Source of the DNA: Candidatus Thiodiazotropha sp.
Lineage (GTDB): Bacteria; Pseudomonadota; Gammaproteobacteria; Chromatiales; Chromatiaceae
Length of the DNA stretch: 43,545 bases
Direction of reading: 5' to 3'
NCBI GenBank assembly: GCA_023838465.1
Contig: JAIVEQ010000036.1
Coordinates: 1 to 43,545 of the forward strand
In this document: in pieces, positions 17,203-25,845 of the stretch
How positions within the stretch are numbered: the first letter of the stretch is position 1
Layout of the letters: every line of letters begins with the position of its first letter
Translations under genes and position numbers: made by a program
Notes under the pieces: model-generated
Told to the model about the DNA's origin: nothing
The model's input: the letters and a program-made list of their open reading frames with translations, nothing else
Databases searched by the model: none

Positions 17203-17547
17203 TTATGGATCCAACGGTAGGAAAAAGAAGACAAACCGTCCATGCTCGATATCAACCATTAACCGTGCCCCATGATGGACTCCGTAATCCACATAGCCTG
17301 GGGTGGCACTTGCCTGATGACACTCACTGGCATGTTGGGGTGATTCAAAATTACGGTCCCGGTCGTACCAGGAGAGCAACATATTCTCCCCCAAACAACG
17401 TTCCGCCTCCTGCTTTGCCAATTCCATGGCCTCCAGATAATCCGAAACAGGAGGGGTTGGTTCAAGTTGCAACTGCTCGACAGCACTGAGGTCTGTCGGC
17501 TGGGGCATGGGACAGGCTGGTACTTCACCTTTATCATCCTGGCGCAT
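17203..17547 (-). CDS. Small conserved-looking protein, 114 residues (possibly AF1514-like)
   Basis: A soluble protein with a Pro-rich N-terminus, a helix (DYLEAMELAKQEAERCLG) and a conserved-looking core, MLLSWYDRDRNFESPQHASECHQ, followed by PGYVDYGVHHGARLMVDIEHGRFVFFF. The core resembles small proteins I recall under the AF1514 family name, seen in archaea and anaerobic or sulfur bacteria; I hold that match only tentatively. His and Cys residues in the core could bind a metal. The ATG at 17547 has AGGA five bases upstream and GGAG slightly farther. It is divergent from the arsC-like gene. Confidence 0.7.
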   Translation of the reverse strand: MRQDDKGEVPACPMPQPTDLSAVEQLQLEPTPPVSDYLEAMELAKQEAERCLGENMLLSWYDRDRNFESPQHASECHQASATPGYVDYGVHHGARLMVDIEHGRFVFFFLPLDP

Positions 17548-17712
17548 AAAAATCCTACTCCATCCTGTTGGTTGATAGTGAGTGACTATTTTATACTAGC
17601 TTCTATCCAGAAACGCTGAATAATCCAATACTGAGATCACCACGATACTCACAGGGTATGATACATAAAGCTGGTTAAAATGTAGGCAGCTGATAAACAG
17701 AGAGAAAATCAA

Positions 17713-18057
17713 ATGGTAAAACTCTATGGCATCCCTAATTGCGACACCATGAAAAAAGCCCGTCAATGGCTGAATGATCAGGGGATCAGCTACGAATTCC
17801 ATGACTACAAAAAAGCTGGAATCGATGAGAATCAACTACGTAATTGGGTCGACACACTCGGCTGGGAGGTTCTGCTGAACCGCCGCGGTATGATGTGGCG
17901 CAAGCTGGATGACTCGGTAAAAACAGCTATTGATGAGGCAAGTGCCATCCAGGTGATGCTACAGACCCCCTCAATCATCAAACGCCCACTGCTTGACGAT
18001 GGAGAATCGCTATATGTGGGGTTTAAAGAGGAACAGTACGCTAGAATATTCAGCTAG
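17713..18057 (+). CDS. ArsC/Spx-family thioredoxin-fold protein (YffB-like)
   Basis: 114 residues, thioredoxin-like fold with the active-site segment IPNCDTMKKAR (Cys 10), a DYKKAGI segment and the LLNRRGMMWRKL and IKRPLL motifs typical of the YffB branch of the ArsC family. The second Cys of a CxxC is Thr, as usual in this branch. True arsenate reduction is not implied; the family is usually annotated as putative reductases. The purine-rich GAGAGAAAA precedes the ATG. No arsenic genes are nearby. Confidence 0.88.
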   Translation: MVKLYGIPNCDTMKKARQWLNDQGISYEFHDYKKAGIDENQLRNWVDTLGWEVLLNRRGMMWRKLDDSVKTAIDEASAIQVMLQTPSIIKRPLLDDGESLYVGFKEEQYARIFS

Positions 18058-18111
18058 GCCGGCATTGCCCGACAGTTGCTCCCATCCCCTCCAACTCCCG
18101 CATAATCTCTG

Positions 18112-18117
18112 TATAAT
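18112..18117 (+). promoter_or_regulatory. Perfect -10 box upstream of dapL
   Basis: TATAAT lies about 30 bases before the dapL start codon, a normal leader length once the transcription start is allowed for. No good -35 box is found at 16-18 bases upstream, so the promoter may depend on an activator or on the -10 alone. Confidence 0.4.
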
Positions 18118-18147
18118 GGCCCGTTTTTCGGTTTCCTGAGGTGTGGC

Positions 18148-19368
18148 ATGATTAAAATCAATGAGAACTATAAGAAACTCCAGGCTTCCTACCTGTTCTC
18201 AGATATTGCAAAGCGGGTTACCGCTTTTCAACAGGCGAATCCGGACAAGCACATCATACGTCTGGGGATAGGTGACGTTACACGTGCCCTGCCGGATGCC
18301 TGCGTCAAGGCCTTTCATGCAGCCGTCGATGAAATGGCCAACGATGCCACCTTCCACGGTTATGGCCCGGAGCAGGGATATGACTTCCTGCGTGAAGCCA
18401 TCGCAAAGGGCGACTACCAGTCTCGTGGCTGTAATATCGATACCGACGAAGTGTTTGTCAGCGATGGCGCCAAATGCGATTCGGGTAATTTTCAGGAGAT
18501 ATTCGCTAACGATATCAATGTCGCCATCCCCGATCCGGTCTATCCGGTCTATGTGGATACCAACGTGATGGCTGGCCGCACGGGTCAAGCTGAAGATGGC
18601 CGCTATAGCGGCCTGACCTACCTGGATGGCAATAAAGCAAATGGTTTTATCCCAGACCTTCCCAGCGAACCGGTAGACCTGATCTACCTCTGCTTTCCCA
18701 ATAATCCGACTGGCGCCACTGCCACCAAGGAGCAGCTGCAGCAATGGGTCGATTACGCCATAGCCAACAAGGCTCTGATTCTGTTTGATGCTGCCTACGA
18801 GGCATTTGTGCAGGATGAAAGCCTGCCTCGCTCAATCTATGAGATCGAAGGTGCTCGCCAGGTAGCCGTTGAATTCCGCAGCTTTTCCAAGACCGCCGGC
18901 TTCACCGGAACCCGCTGCGCCTATACTGTCGTACCCAAGGATTGTACCGCCTACACGGCCAGCGGTGAGGCTGTATCCATACACGACCTCTGGAACCGTC
19001 GCCATACCACCAAGTTCAACAGTGTCTCCTATCCGGTGCAGAAGGCCGCTGAAGCTGTCTACAGTAAAGAGGGGCGTAGCCAGGTGCAGGAATTGGTCAC
19101 TTACTACCTGAAGAATGCCAAATACATCCGTGAACAAATGGAAGCTCTTGGATACGACTGTATTGGCGGAGAGAACTCTCCTTACATCTGGATCGACGCC
19201 AAGGGCGACTCCTGGACTTTTTTCGACACTATGCTTAACAATGCGGGCGTAGTCTGTACCCCTGGCGCGGGTTTCGGAAAATGTGGTGAAGGCTATATTC
19301 GTATCAGTGCATTCAACAGCTTTGAAAATGTCCAGGATGCCATGTCCAGAATCAGCGGAGCTCTCTAG
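18148..19368 (+). CDS. dapL: LL-diaminopimelate aminotransferase
   Basis: 406 residues, PLP enzyme that converts tetrahydrodipicolinate plus glutamate directly to LL-diaminopimelate, by-passing the succinyl or acetyl route. The N-terminal signature [24 protein letters not shown] (183-189), the aspartate in LFDAAYEAF (about 214) and the PLP lysine in [12 protein letters not shown] (Lys 248) are present. GAGGTG precedes the ATG. It shares one base with the following decarboxylase gene (TAGTG), so the two are translationally linked. DapL is typical of plants, cyanobacteria, chlamydiae, spirochaetes and some deltaproteobacteria and is uncommon in Gammaproteobacteria, which suggests transfer. Confidence 0.95.
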   Translation: MIKINENYKKLQASYLFSDIAKRVTAFQQANPDKHIIRLGIGDVTRALPDACVKAFHAAVDEMANDATFHGYGPEQGYDFLREAIAKGDYQSRGCNIDTDEVFVSDGAKCDSGNFQEIFANDINVAIPDPVYPVYVDTNVMAGRTGQAEDGRYSGLTYLDGNKANGFIPDLPSEPVDLIYLCFPNNPTGATATKEQLQQWVDYAIANKALILFDAAYEAFVQDESLPRSIYEIEGARQVAVEFRSFSKTAGFTGTRCAYTVVPKDCTAYTASGEAVSIHDLWNRRHTTKFNSVSYPVQKAAEAVYSKEGRSQVQELVTYYLKNAKYIREQMEALGYDCIGGENSPYIWIDAKGDSWTFFDTMLNNAGVVCTPGAGFGKCGEGYIRISAFNSFENVQDAMSRISGAL

Positions 19369-20630
19369 TGCCCGTATCAAAAGACTTTTCTGATCGCCTC
19401 TCTCACTCGCTTGAGAGCATTGTCGAGCACTATGGCACACCTTTTCATCTTTACGACGAAAAGGGTATCCGTGAAACAGGTGAAGCGCTGATTCAGGCCT
19501 TTGCCGGTGTCGATCAGTTTCGCGAATATTTTGCCGTCAAAGCCCTGCCCAACCCTGCGATCATGAAGATTATGCAGCGCCTGGGCTTTGGCTTCGATTG
19601 CAGCTCAATTGCTGAGCTGGTATTGAGCCGACAGATAGGCGCAAGTGGTGAGCAAATCATGTTTACCTCCAACAATACCAGCGCTGCGGAGTTTACGATC
19701 GCTGAGGCTGATGGTGGCTGCGTACTCAACCTTGACGATATTTCTCTGGTCGACAAGGTACCGCAGATGCCTGAAATGATATGCTTCCGCTACAATCCGG
19801 GAGAACGACGTACCGGTAACAGCATTATCGGCAACCCGGTTGAATCCAAATATGGGGTTGCTCACGATCAACTGATCGATGCCTACAGAAAAGCCAAGCA
19901 ACGGGGCGCCAAGCGATTCGGACTTCACACCATGCTGGCCTCCAATGAGCTCAATCATGCCTATATGGTTGAAACAGCCCGCATGCTGCTGGATCGAGTT
20001 ACATGGCTCTCCACAGAACTTGATATTCAATTCGAGTTCATCAACATCGGCGGAGGCCTTGGCATTCCTTATCGTCCCCAGGAAAAACCCCTTGATATAG
20101 TCAGTATGGGACGTGAGATCAGTGAGCTATTCAGGGTTTTCAAAGCCCATCATAATTATGTGCCGAAACTCATTTTGGAAAGTGGACGTTACATCTCCGG
20201 TCCACATGGGGTGCTAGTTACCCGTGCAATCAACCGTAAGGAAATCTATCGCACCTATGTGGGTGTCGACTCCTGCATGTCTTCGTTAATGAGGCCAGGT
20301 ATGTATGACGCGTATCACCACATAACAGTACTTGGTAAGGACGGGGAACAGGAAACGGTTGATGTGGTCGGTTCACTCTGTGAAAACAATGACAAGTTTG
20401 CCGTACAGCGCCCACTACCTGCCATCGAGGATGGCGATATTCTCTGTATTCACGATACTGGCGCCCACGGTCATGCCATGGGATTCAACTACAATGGTAA
20501 ACCCAGACCTAAAGAGTTGTTATTGCGTGAAGACGGGCGTGTTGAATTGATTCGTCGTGAAGAGAACCTGAATGATCTGTTCGCTACACTGGAATTCGAA
20601 CCGGATCATTTTATTAACCCAATGCCTTAA
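19368..20630 (+). CDS. lysA: Diaminopimelate decarboxylase (DapL-linked type)
   Basis: 420 residues, fold-type III PLP enzyme that decarboxylates meso-diaminopimelate to lysine. The PLP lysine is in EYFAVKALPNPAI (Lys 58), GGGLGIPY binds phosphate and the catalytic Cys is in GSLCENNDKFA. The usual CESGD and EPGR motifs read CENND and ESGR here, so this belongs to a divergent branch. The start is GTG at 19368, whose G is the last base of the dapL stop codon. The pair dapL-lysA makes lysine and the peptidoglycan precursor; the epimerase DapF is not in the window. A divergent function on a related substrate cannot be excluded. Confidence 0.85.
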   Translation: MPVSKDFSDRLSHSLESIVEHYGTPFHLYDEKGIRETGEALIQAFAGVDQFREYFAVKALPNPAIMKIMQRLGFGFDCSSIAELVLSRQIGASGEQIMFTSNNTSAAEFTIAEADGGCVLNLDDISLVDKVPQMPEMICFRYNPGERRTGNSIIGNPVESKYGVAHDQLIDAYRKAKQRGAKRFGLHTMLASNELNHAYMVETARMLLDRVTWLSTELDIQFEFINIGGGLGIPYRPQEKPLDIVSMGREISELFRVFKAHHNYVPKLILESGRYISGPHGVLVTRAINRKEIYRTYVGVDSCMSSLMRPGMYDAYHHITVLGKDGEQETVDVVGSLCENNDKFAVQRPLPAIEDGDILCIHDTGAHGHAMGFNYNGKPRPKELLLREDGRVELIRREENLNDLFATLEFEPDHFINPMP

Positions 20631-20638
20631 ATACAGGG

Positions 20639-20836
20639 GTTACTGGATTCCGGTACTCGTCTACACTGTCCGGAACATGCGTCTTACGGTGAGGTAGAGC
20701 CCACCAATTTTGTTAATGAACATGGCAAAGACTATTCAAGCTTGGCGGTTAAGTTGTAGCGACGATAGGCAATGAAGCTGAGCTCTGGTCAATGAAATCA
20801 ATTCCGGGCAGTAGAAGGCACTCGCCGGAATGACGA
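20639..20836. repeat. Composite intergenic repeat, copy 2, bounded by GGATTCC and GAATGACG words
   Basis: TTACTGGATTCCGG at 20639-20653 and CGCCGGAATGACG at 20823-20835 bracket a block (about 20700-20820) that matches the inverse of 8702-8823. Shared pieces are CCACCAAT, ATGAAC, a GGCGGTTAA word, CGACGATAGG and GTCAATGAA. It fills the space between the convergent lysA and HD-GYP genes. No coding potential is seen. Confidence 0.55.
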
Positions 20837-20893
20837 AAAAAGTAATAATCAGAGATCCCCAGATAAAGTGTCTAATACCAGCTGATATTACAG

Positions 20894-22495
20894 CTAGACA
20901 TTCTCAGCCAAGTCACTGGCTGCTATGTGCGGCCTGTTAAATCGATCGTCACTGTAATCCTCTCTGAGATCGGTAAATTCATCAAGATGCTTTAGCAATA
21001 GATCTGTCAGTTGCGGATCGAAGTAAGTTCCACGATGTTGATGAAAGTACTCAACCACTCTAGCCAGTGGCCATGCTTCCTTATGGACCCGGCGATTACC
21101 CAAGGCATCGAAGACATCAGCAATGGCTACGATTCGGCCATATAAGTGTATCTGATCACCTTTTAATCCCAGCGGATAACCACTGCCATCCCAATGCTCA
21201 TGGTGTTGATGAGCGATGATGGCCGCCAACTTCAGTAGAGGCAGCTTTGCTCGGCTTAGCAGCTGATGACCAAACTGACAATGACCCTTTATCTGTATCC
21301 ACTCTTCATCATTAAGTGGACCAGGTTTTTCAAGAATGTCAGATGATATGGCCAGTTTACCGATGTCATGCATGGCTGCAGCCAACTGCAATAGGTCACT
21401 CTCCTCTTTCTCCAGGCCCAACTTAATCGCCAATAGACCAGAGAGTTTACTGACACGCGCAACATGCCGGCTGGTTTCTCTGGATCTGCACTCGGCAAAT
21501 TCACCCAGCGTATAAAGGACCTCCCGTTGCGTTAATTCAATCTCCTGATGGAGAAACAGATTGCCCAACGCAATGGTGGCATTGCTGACAAATATTTCTA
21601 CAAGGTTCTGATCAACTTCATCCAACTTGGGCTTACATCCCTCGATATAGAGCAGACCATCGACGCCTTCAGCGTTACTCAGCTCTACTAAACATGCATC
21701 TGTATAAAAGACACTGCGTTTTTCAGCAACCGCTTTTTTTATACGCTGGAGTACCCGGTCATCCACCACATCTCCCAGACATTTATTGGTTAGATGTGCG
21801 TACTCTCCTGTCCCGGCAATAATACGCTGCTGCTCAATCGATTTACCGTCGTGTTCTTTTAGTACCCCAAAGGCTCGGCTGTAAAAACTCTCCTCCCCAA
21901 TATTCAACAAAGCGCCCAACTGGGTCGAAACACCACTGATAAACTCCTCCAATGAATCGATGTTATACAAAGAGCCAGATGAACGAATGATCTTTTCCAG
22001 TCCGATTCTGTTCTTATCGATAATTGAGAGATCTCTATAGCTTCGTAACGCGGATATTACAGAAGAGAATAATTTGTGAGACGTGAGATCGACCTTCTCT
22101 TTATAGTCATTAATGTCATAGCGCAAAATGACTTCACGTTCAGGGGCATGACCAGGTTGACCTGTACGAAGAATGATGCGAATTAATCGGTTATCAAGTA
22201 TGTTCCGAATAAAATCGACCAATTCCAATCCGGCATCATCACTCTCCATTACAACATCTAACAGTACTAATACTGTATCCGGGTGTTGCTCAAGGTATTT
22301 TCTGGCTTCGATTGCAGAATAGGTATGACCAAACTTTATACCTTTTCCTTCAAATTCCAATCCGTCCAACGCCAACTCAGTAACAGCATGAACATCTGAC
22401 TCATCATCGACAATCAGCACTCGCCAGTACGGAAGGGCCTGCTTAGGCTCTTCACGCTCTTGTGCAAAATGTAGTGGCTCTGACTGACTACTCAT
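20894..22495 (-). CDS. Response regulator with receiver, DUF3369 and HD-GYP domains
   Basis: 533 residues from the ATG at 22495, which has AGAGG six bases upstream; the frame is open farther but overlaps the kinase gene. The receiver domain (about 20-150) has the phospho-acceptor Asp in VLVLLDVVMES (about 80). A DUF3369 middle domain resembling GAF follows (about 160-320), and a complete HD-GYP domain ends the protein: HDIGK at about 376-380 and HHEHWDGSGYP at about 431-441. HD-GYP proteins with the intact GYP motif break down cyclic di-GMP to pGpG or GMP. The partner kinase is directly upstream (13-base gap). Phosphorylation probably controls phosphodiesterase activity, and through it surface and EPS behaviour. 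Confidence 0.92.
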   Translation of the reverse strand: MSSQSEPLHFAQEREEPKQALPYWRVLIVDDESDVHAVTELALDGLEFEGKGIKFGHTYSAIEARKYLEQHPDTVLVLLDVVMESDDAGLELVDFIRNILDNRLIRIILRTGQPGHAPEREVILRYDINDYKEKVDLTSHKLFSSVISALRSYRDLSIIDKNRIGLEKIIRSSGSLYNIDSLEEFISGVSTQLGALLNIGEESFYSRAFGVLKEHDGKSIEQQRIIAGTGEYAHLTNKCLGDVVDDRVLQRIKKAVAEKRSVFYTDACLVELSNAEGVDGLLYIEGCKPKLDEVDQNLVEIFVSNATIALGNLFLHQEIELTQREVLYTLGEFAECRSRETSRHVARVSKLSGLLAIKLGLEKEESDLLQLAAAMHDIGKLAISSDILEKPGPLNDEEWIQIKGHCQFGHQLLSRAKLPLLKLAAIIAHQHHEHWDGSGYPLGLKGDQIHLYGRIVAIADVFDALGNRRVHKEAWPLARVVEYFHQHRGTYFDPQLTDLLLKHLDEFTDLREDYSDDRFNRPHIAASDLAENV

Positions 22496-22508
22496 CCATG
22501 GCCTCTTT

Positions 22509-24461
22509 TTAAGAACATTGCATAGGGAACACGATTTTAAATCTGGTTCCCTCACCTACCTTTGATTCAACCCGGATATTGCCACCAAGCTTACTGGTAA
22601 TAATATTGTAGACCACGTTTAAACCTAAGCCGGTACTTCCACCCTCTCTGTTTGAGGTAAAAAAGGGTTCAAAAATATGCTTGATATCCGATTTTTCTAT
22701 CCCTTTACCATTATCCGAATAGTTCAGCTCGATCTGATCTTTACCCAGTAGAACCACTTCTACCTTCATTACACCCCGACATTCATTATGTTCCCCGAAA
22801 CCATGAATCAAGGAGTTCATTACCAGATTTGTCAAGACTTGTGACAAGGCACCAGGATAGCAATCAATCTCAAGAGGATGGTCACACTCGATGATTAACT
22901 GATGTGGTGTGCCTCTCATTCTCGGTTGCAGACTTATTCGAATCTCTTGTAAATATTCGCAAAGATTGAAATGGCGCTTTTGCAAACTGCTTTGATCAAC
23001 TGCAACCATCTTAAAGCTTCTTACCAAATCACCTGCTCTGTTTAGGTTAGAGAGAATAATCGTGCATGTCTTATCTGCATTGTGAAAAAAATTATCAAGA
23101 TCACTTCGGGTCATCTGAGTATTGTTGAACTGCTGACGTATATCATCGATCTTATCAACCAGATGAGAAGCCGCTGTCACACTGGTACCCACTGGTGTAT
23201 TGATTTCATGAGCAACGCCTGCAACCAATCCACCCAGTGATGCCATTTTCTCCGATTCTATGAGTTGTGCCTGGGTCTTCTTAAGTTGTCCAATGGAGCT
23301 GGTTAATTCAGTATTCCGTTGTTCCAGCTTTTGATTGGCATGACTTAACCGTTGTGTCTGTTCAGCCACCTCCTGTTCAAGACGTCTGGTCACGCGACCT
23401 ATCCCGATGTAAATGATGATTTCAAGTAAAACAAATACCACCACCGCAAAAAAGATATTATTTTTAACACCCGTTCTGAATGTCTCAACATCGCCAGAGG
23501 CATCTCGCCATACCAGGATTTGTCCAACACTGTCCAAATTCAACAGTTGTGTTCCCTTGTAGTCATACAATGGGAATGAAGCAATAGCAATCGGATGAGA
23601 AATATCTTCTATAAGCAGGTTAGTGCTATCAACTATCGACTGACGAACCCGCTCAAGACCCAGTAGGGTTCTTGTCATAGCCTCATCACTACTTGCCTCT
23701 ATGTAAAACCCTGAGTGAGGCGGCCGATCATCATAGAGTTGACTAAGTGACTCCGGCCACACCCGGCTTTGTAGACTTTCATGCTTTAAAAGTACAGTGA
23801 ATCTGATCTGAGTATGACGCTTGAGAAGATTGAATATCTGCGGGAATGAGGAGCCTACTTCCAGAGCACCTATATGATTCCCCTGGCTACCTATTGAAGT
23901 ATCTTTTGCATAGACAGGGGTGACACCTCGAATACCGGCATAAGGCCTACCAATTTCGAATCCTTTAGTCGGTTTTTGCAGGACATTTGCGTCTACAACA
24001 GTGTGCCGTATCTCATCCAACCGATCTCCATATTTTTCGCGTCGGTGAACACGAAGAAATGAGAGTGCACCAGGACCCAGGTGAAAATGTAATTGCCGCA
24101 CATCATAACGTTTTGTCAACGCTTTCCAGCCTGGCCCCACTAGCTCGAACAGCTGTTGACGTATACGCTCTGCTTGTTCACCCCCCGCTCCTCCACCCTC
24201 TGCCTCCACGGCACGACTTCCTGCCTGAAACAGCTCTTGTACACGCTTATCGCTTGCCAAAAAAATGGCAATTTGTTGTAACATCTCCATTGAACCGTCG
24301 AGTGCCAAATTAAATGCACCGTGAGCCTCTGCCAGCTCTTCCTTGAGACCCTCTTGCATCACACTTCGAGCTGAAGTGTAGTTAAGCCAAACAAAAAAGC
24401 TGTCTGTAAGAAGAATAAATAGAGTGATAAAAAGAAACAGACGATTCGATTTAGTCAACAT
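22509..24461 (-). CDS. Membrane sensor histidine kinase with a Cache-type sensor domain
   Basis: 650 residues. A membrane helix (about 8-28), a periplasmic region of about 300 residues with a dCache_3-like part (GFEIGRPYAGIRGVTPVY, about 167-184), a second membrane helix (about 336-355), a coiled coil (about 357-402), a HisKA domain with the phosphorylated His in VAHEINTP (His 418) and an HATPase domain (Asn 549; DNGKG 583-587; GSTGLGL 608-614). It should sense an extracellular ligand and phosphorylate the HD-GYP regulator encoded 13 bases downstream. Its ribosome binding site (GGAG, ten bases before the ATG) lies inside a dispersed hairpin repeat. Confidence 0.92.
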   Translation of the reverse strand: MLTKSNRLFLFITLFILLTDSFFVWLNYTSARSVMQEGLKEELAEAHGAFNLALDGSMEMLQQIAIFLASDKRVQELFQAGSRAVEAEGGGAGGEQAERIRQQLFELVGPGWKALTKRYDVRQLHFHLGPGALSFLRVHRREKYGDRLDEIRHTVVDANVLQKPTKGFEIGRPYAGIRGVTPVYAKDTSIGSQGNHIGALEVGSSFPQIFNLLKRHTQIRFTVLLKHESLQSRVWPESLSQLYDDRPPHSGFYIEASSDEAMTRTLLGLERVRQSIVDSTNLLIEDISHPIAIASFPLYDYKGTQLLNLDSVGQILVWRDASGDVETFRTGVKNNIFFAVVVFVLLEIIIYIGIGRVTRRLEQEVAEQTQRLSHANQKLEQRNTELTSSIGQLKKTQAQLIESEKMASLGGLVAGVAHEINTPVGTSVTAASHLVDKIDDIRQQFNNTQMTRSDLDNFFHNADKTCTIILSNLNRAGDLVRSFKMVAVDQSSLQKRHFNLCEYLQEIRISLQPRMRGTPHQLIIECDHPLEIDCYPGALSQVLTNLVMNSLIHGFGEHNECRGVMKVEVVLLGKDQIELNYSDNGKGIEKSDIKHIFEPFFTSNREGGSTGLGLNVVYNIITSKLGGNIRVESKVGEGTRFKIVFPMQCS

Positions 24462-24465
24462 GGGG

Positions 24466-24500
24466 CCAGTACTCCGTCAAGGTGATATTGATGGATTCAG
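24466..24500. repeat. Hairpin repeat, copy 1, overlapping the ribosome binding site of the kinase gene
   Basis: CAGTACTCCGTCAAGGTGATATTGATGGA matches the repeat at 43024-43060 with one change in the left arm and loss of the outer right arm (TTCAGG instead of GTACTGG). On the minus strand it reads ACGGAGTACTGG immediately before the kinase ATG, so the GGAG of the repeat acts as the ribosome binding site. Confidence 0.6.
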
Positions 24501-24550
24501 GGGTCCCGTTTACCGGCTCTGATCTGACGATCCTAAAACCTCCTGAGAAT

Positions 24551-24580
24551 ACTAACCCGAATATAGGCTAGTAACTCACT
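24551..24580. repeat. ACTAACCCGAA...GCTAGTAAC repeat, second copy
   Basis: It matches 11558-11590 at most positions (ACTAACCCGAA then GCTAGTAAC with a variable centre). It lies between the divergent kinase and hypothetical genes, where promoters are expected. Confidence 0.45.
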
Positions 24581-24701
24581 GAAAATCATTTAATTCTTTG
24601 ATTACTTCAATACCCACAAACTGAGTGGTGGTTCTCAAACTTTTAACAAGCCTAGTACATATACTCAAGCCTCAATAATGAATAATGTAGGGAGCAAACC
24701 C

Positions 24702-25481
24702 ATGGAAATAGTGATTTTTATTTTTGCCTTTTTGCTGTTTGGACTGTTTCTGATTTTCAAGAGTACAGGAATCGGCACTGCAGCAAAGTGTAAAATCAAC
24801 GTTGACTCATTCCAAGAACAGATAGATACCGCCCTGAATCTCCCCAGGGAGTCGGATGAAGCCTGGCAAAATGAACCCGCTACAGAGGCAATGCTACATG
24901 AACTTGGCGATAGAGGGATCTGGTTAAATCAGCCACTGACCAAGGGTCAGGCGATGAACGTTCTGGGCCTCTTCTCCCCACCTGATGGTCGTCAAGTCGA
25001 TATACTTAAACATTTTAACATCCCCTACTCCTTCAAGATGAATCAGACCATGGCCTATTACCTGATTCGTGAGCTTTTTAACGACCCGAATAAGGTTGCA
25101 GAGTGGCATAATCGCCCACCCACTACCACGGTTCGACAAGGATTGCTTTTTTTGGAAGGCAGACTGATCAGTGGCATGAGCCATGTTGAAGCACAGACCA
25201 GACTTGACCAGCTATGTATGAAATATCCTCATCGGTACCAGGAATGGAAACAGATAGACAGACTCTTCCTTGAAACTAACAATCCAGAGGTACGGGCAAA
25301 ATATCAAGTCCGAAAAATCACCTGGAAACGCTTTTTTGAGAGCTATGATGCACTAAAAAGCACCGGTATCAGCCCTCGTGCAATGAGTGGTGAACATATC
25401 ATTGAGCACTCCCTGCGTCAGGATGATGCAATTGTTGCGCATGCAAAGATACGTGAGGCCATGCAGCCCGCAGCATCCTAG
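24702..25481 (+). CDS. Hypothetical membrane-anchored protein, 259 residues
   Basis: No family recognised. One N-terminal membrane helix (MEIVIFIFAFLLFGLFLIF) is followed by a soluble, mostly helical domain of about 230 residues rich in His, Arg and Glu. The ATG at 24702 has GGGAG seven bases upstream; an ATG at 24678 has no ribosome binding site, so the shorter form is chosen. The protein would sit on the inner membrane, with the soluble part in the cytoplasm or periplasm. The TAG stop lies inside the short TCCTAGGGCCT motif found twice elsewhere. It is divergent from the histidine kinase gene, so a shared signal is possible but unproven. Confidence 0.75.
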   Translation: MEIVIFIFAFLLFGLFLIFKSTGIGTAAKCKINVDSFQEQIDTALNLPRESDEAWQNEPATEAMLHELGDRGIWLNQPLTKGQAMNVLGLFSPPDGRQVDILKHFNIPYSFKMNQTMAYYLIRELFNDPNKVAEWHNRPPTTTVRQGLLFLEGRLISGMSHVEAQTRLDQLCMKYPHRYQEWKQIDRLFLETNNPEVRAKYQVRKITWKRFFESYDALKSTGISPRAMSGEHIIEHSLRQDDAIVAHAKIREAMQPAAS

Positions 25482-25488
25482 GGCCTAC

Positions 25489-25514
25489 ACTAGGCATAGA
25501 CATCTATGCCTAGT
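25489..25514. terminator. Perfect inverted repeat at the junction of convergent genes
   Basis: ACTAGGCATAGA-CA-TCTATGCCTAGT is a perfect 26-base inverted repeat starting eight bases after one stop codon and overlapping the last codons and stop of the opposite gene. No T-run is present, so intrinsic termination would be weak. It may block both transcripts or bind a protein. Confidence 0.4.
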
Positions 25515-25801
25515 ACCTCACTGACATAGTCACGTTCCATATCGCCCTGAACAGACTGATATGAAGATACTGCCCGTTGCTTGTGTGGGTCATCGGCTAT
25601 CTGGGTGAGGGCGTGTTTTGAATGCTGGCGATTCATTACTTGCTCTGCCTGCTTGATATCTTCCACACTGTGCAATACTCGCTCACCCTTCCCAACTTGA
25701 GAAGCAAGAGGCACAGTCTGAATCACATGCAAAGAGCGTTCTCGCTGTTGCTCCAGCGATACGGTCAGTGAGGGCAATGTCAATGAGTTGGAAATCTGCA
25801 T
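25490..25801 (-). CDS. Small hypothetical protein, 103 residues
   Basis: No named family recognised, though the C-terminal stretch (AVSSYQSVQGDMERDYVSEVLGIDVYA) looks like a conserved motif I associate with short proteobacterial proteins of unknown role. It is hydrophilic, Gln- and Ser-rich, without membrane or signal segments. It follows the copper ATPase gene on the same strand by 44 bases and could be co-transcribed. Its last six codons and stop codon form one arm of the perfect inverted repeat at 25489-25514. Confidence 0.65.
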   Translation of the reverse strand: MQISNSLTLPSLTVSLEQQRERSLHVIQTVPLASQVGKGERVLHSVEDIKQAEQVMNRQHSKHALTQIADDPHKQRAVSSYQSVQGDMERDYVSEVLGIDVYA

Positions 25802-25845
25802 TGTTTATTCAATCTGAAAACCAGAACGACGGACAAGGTCATTGG

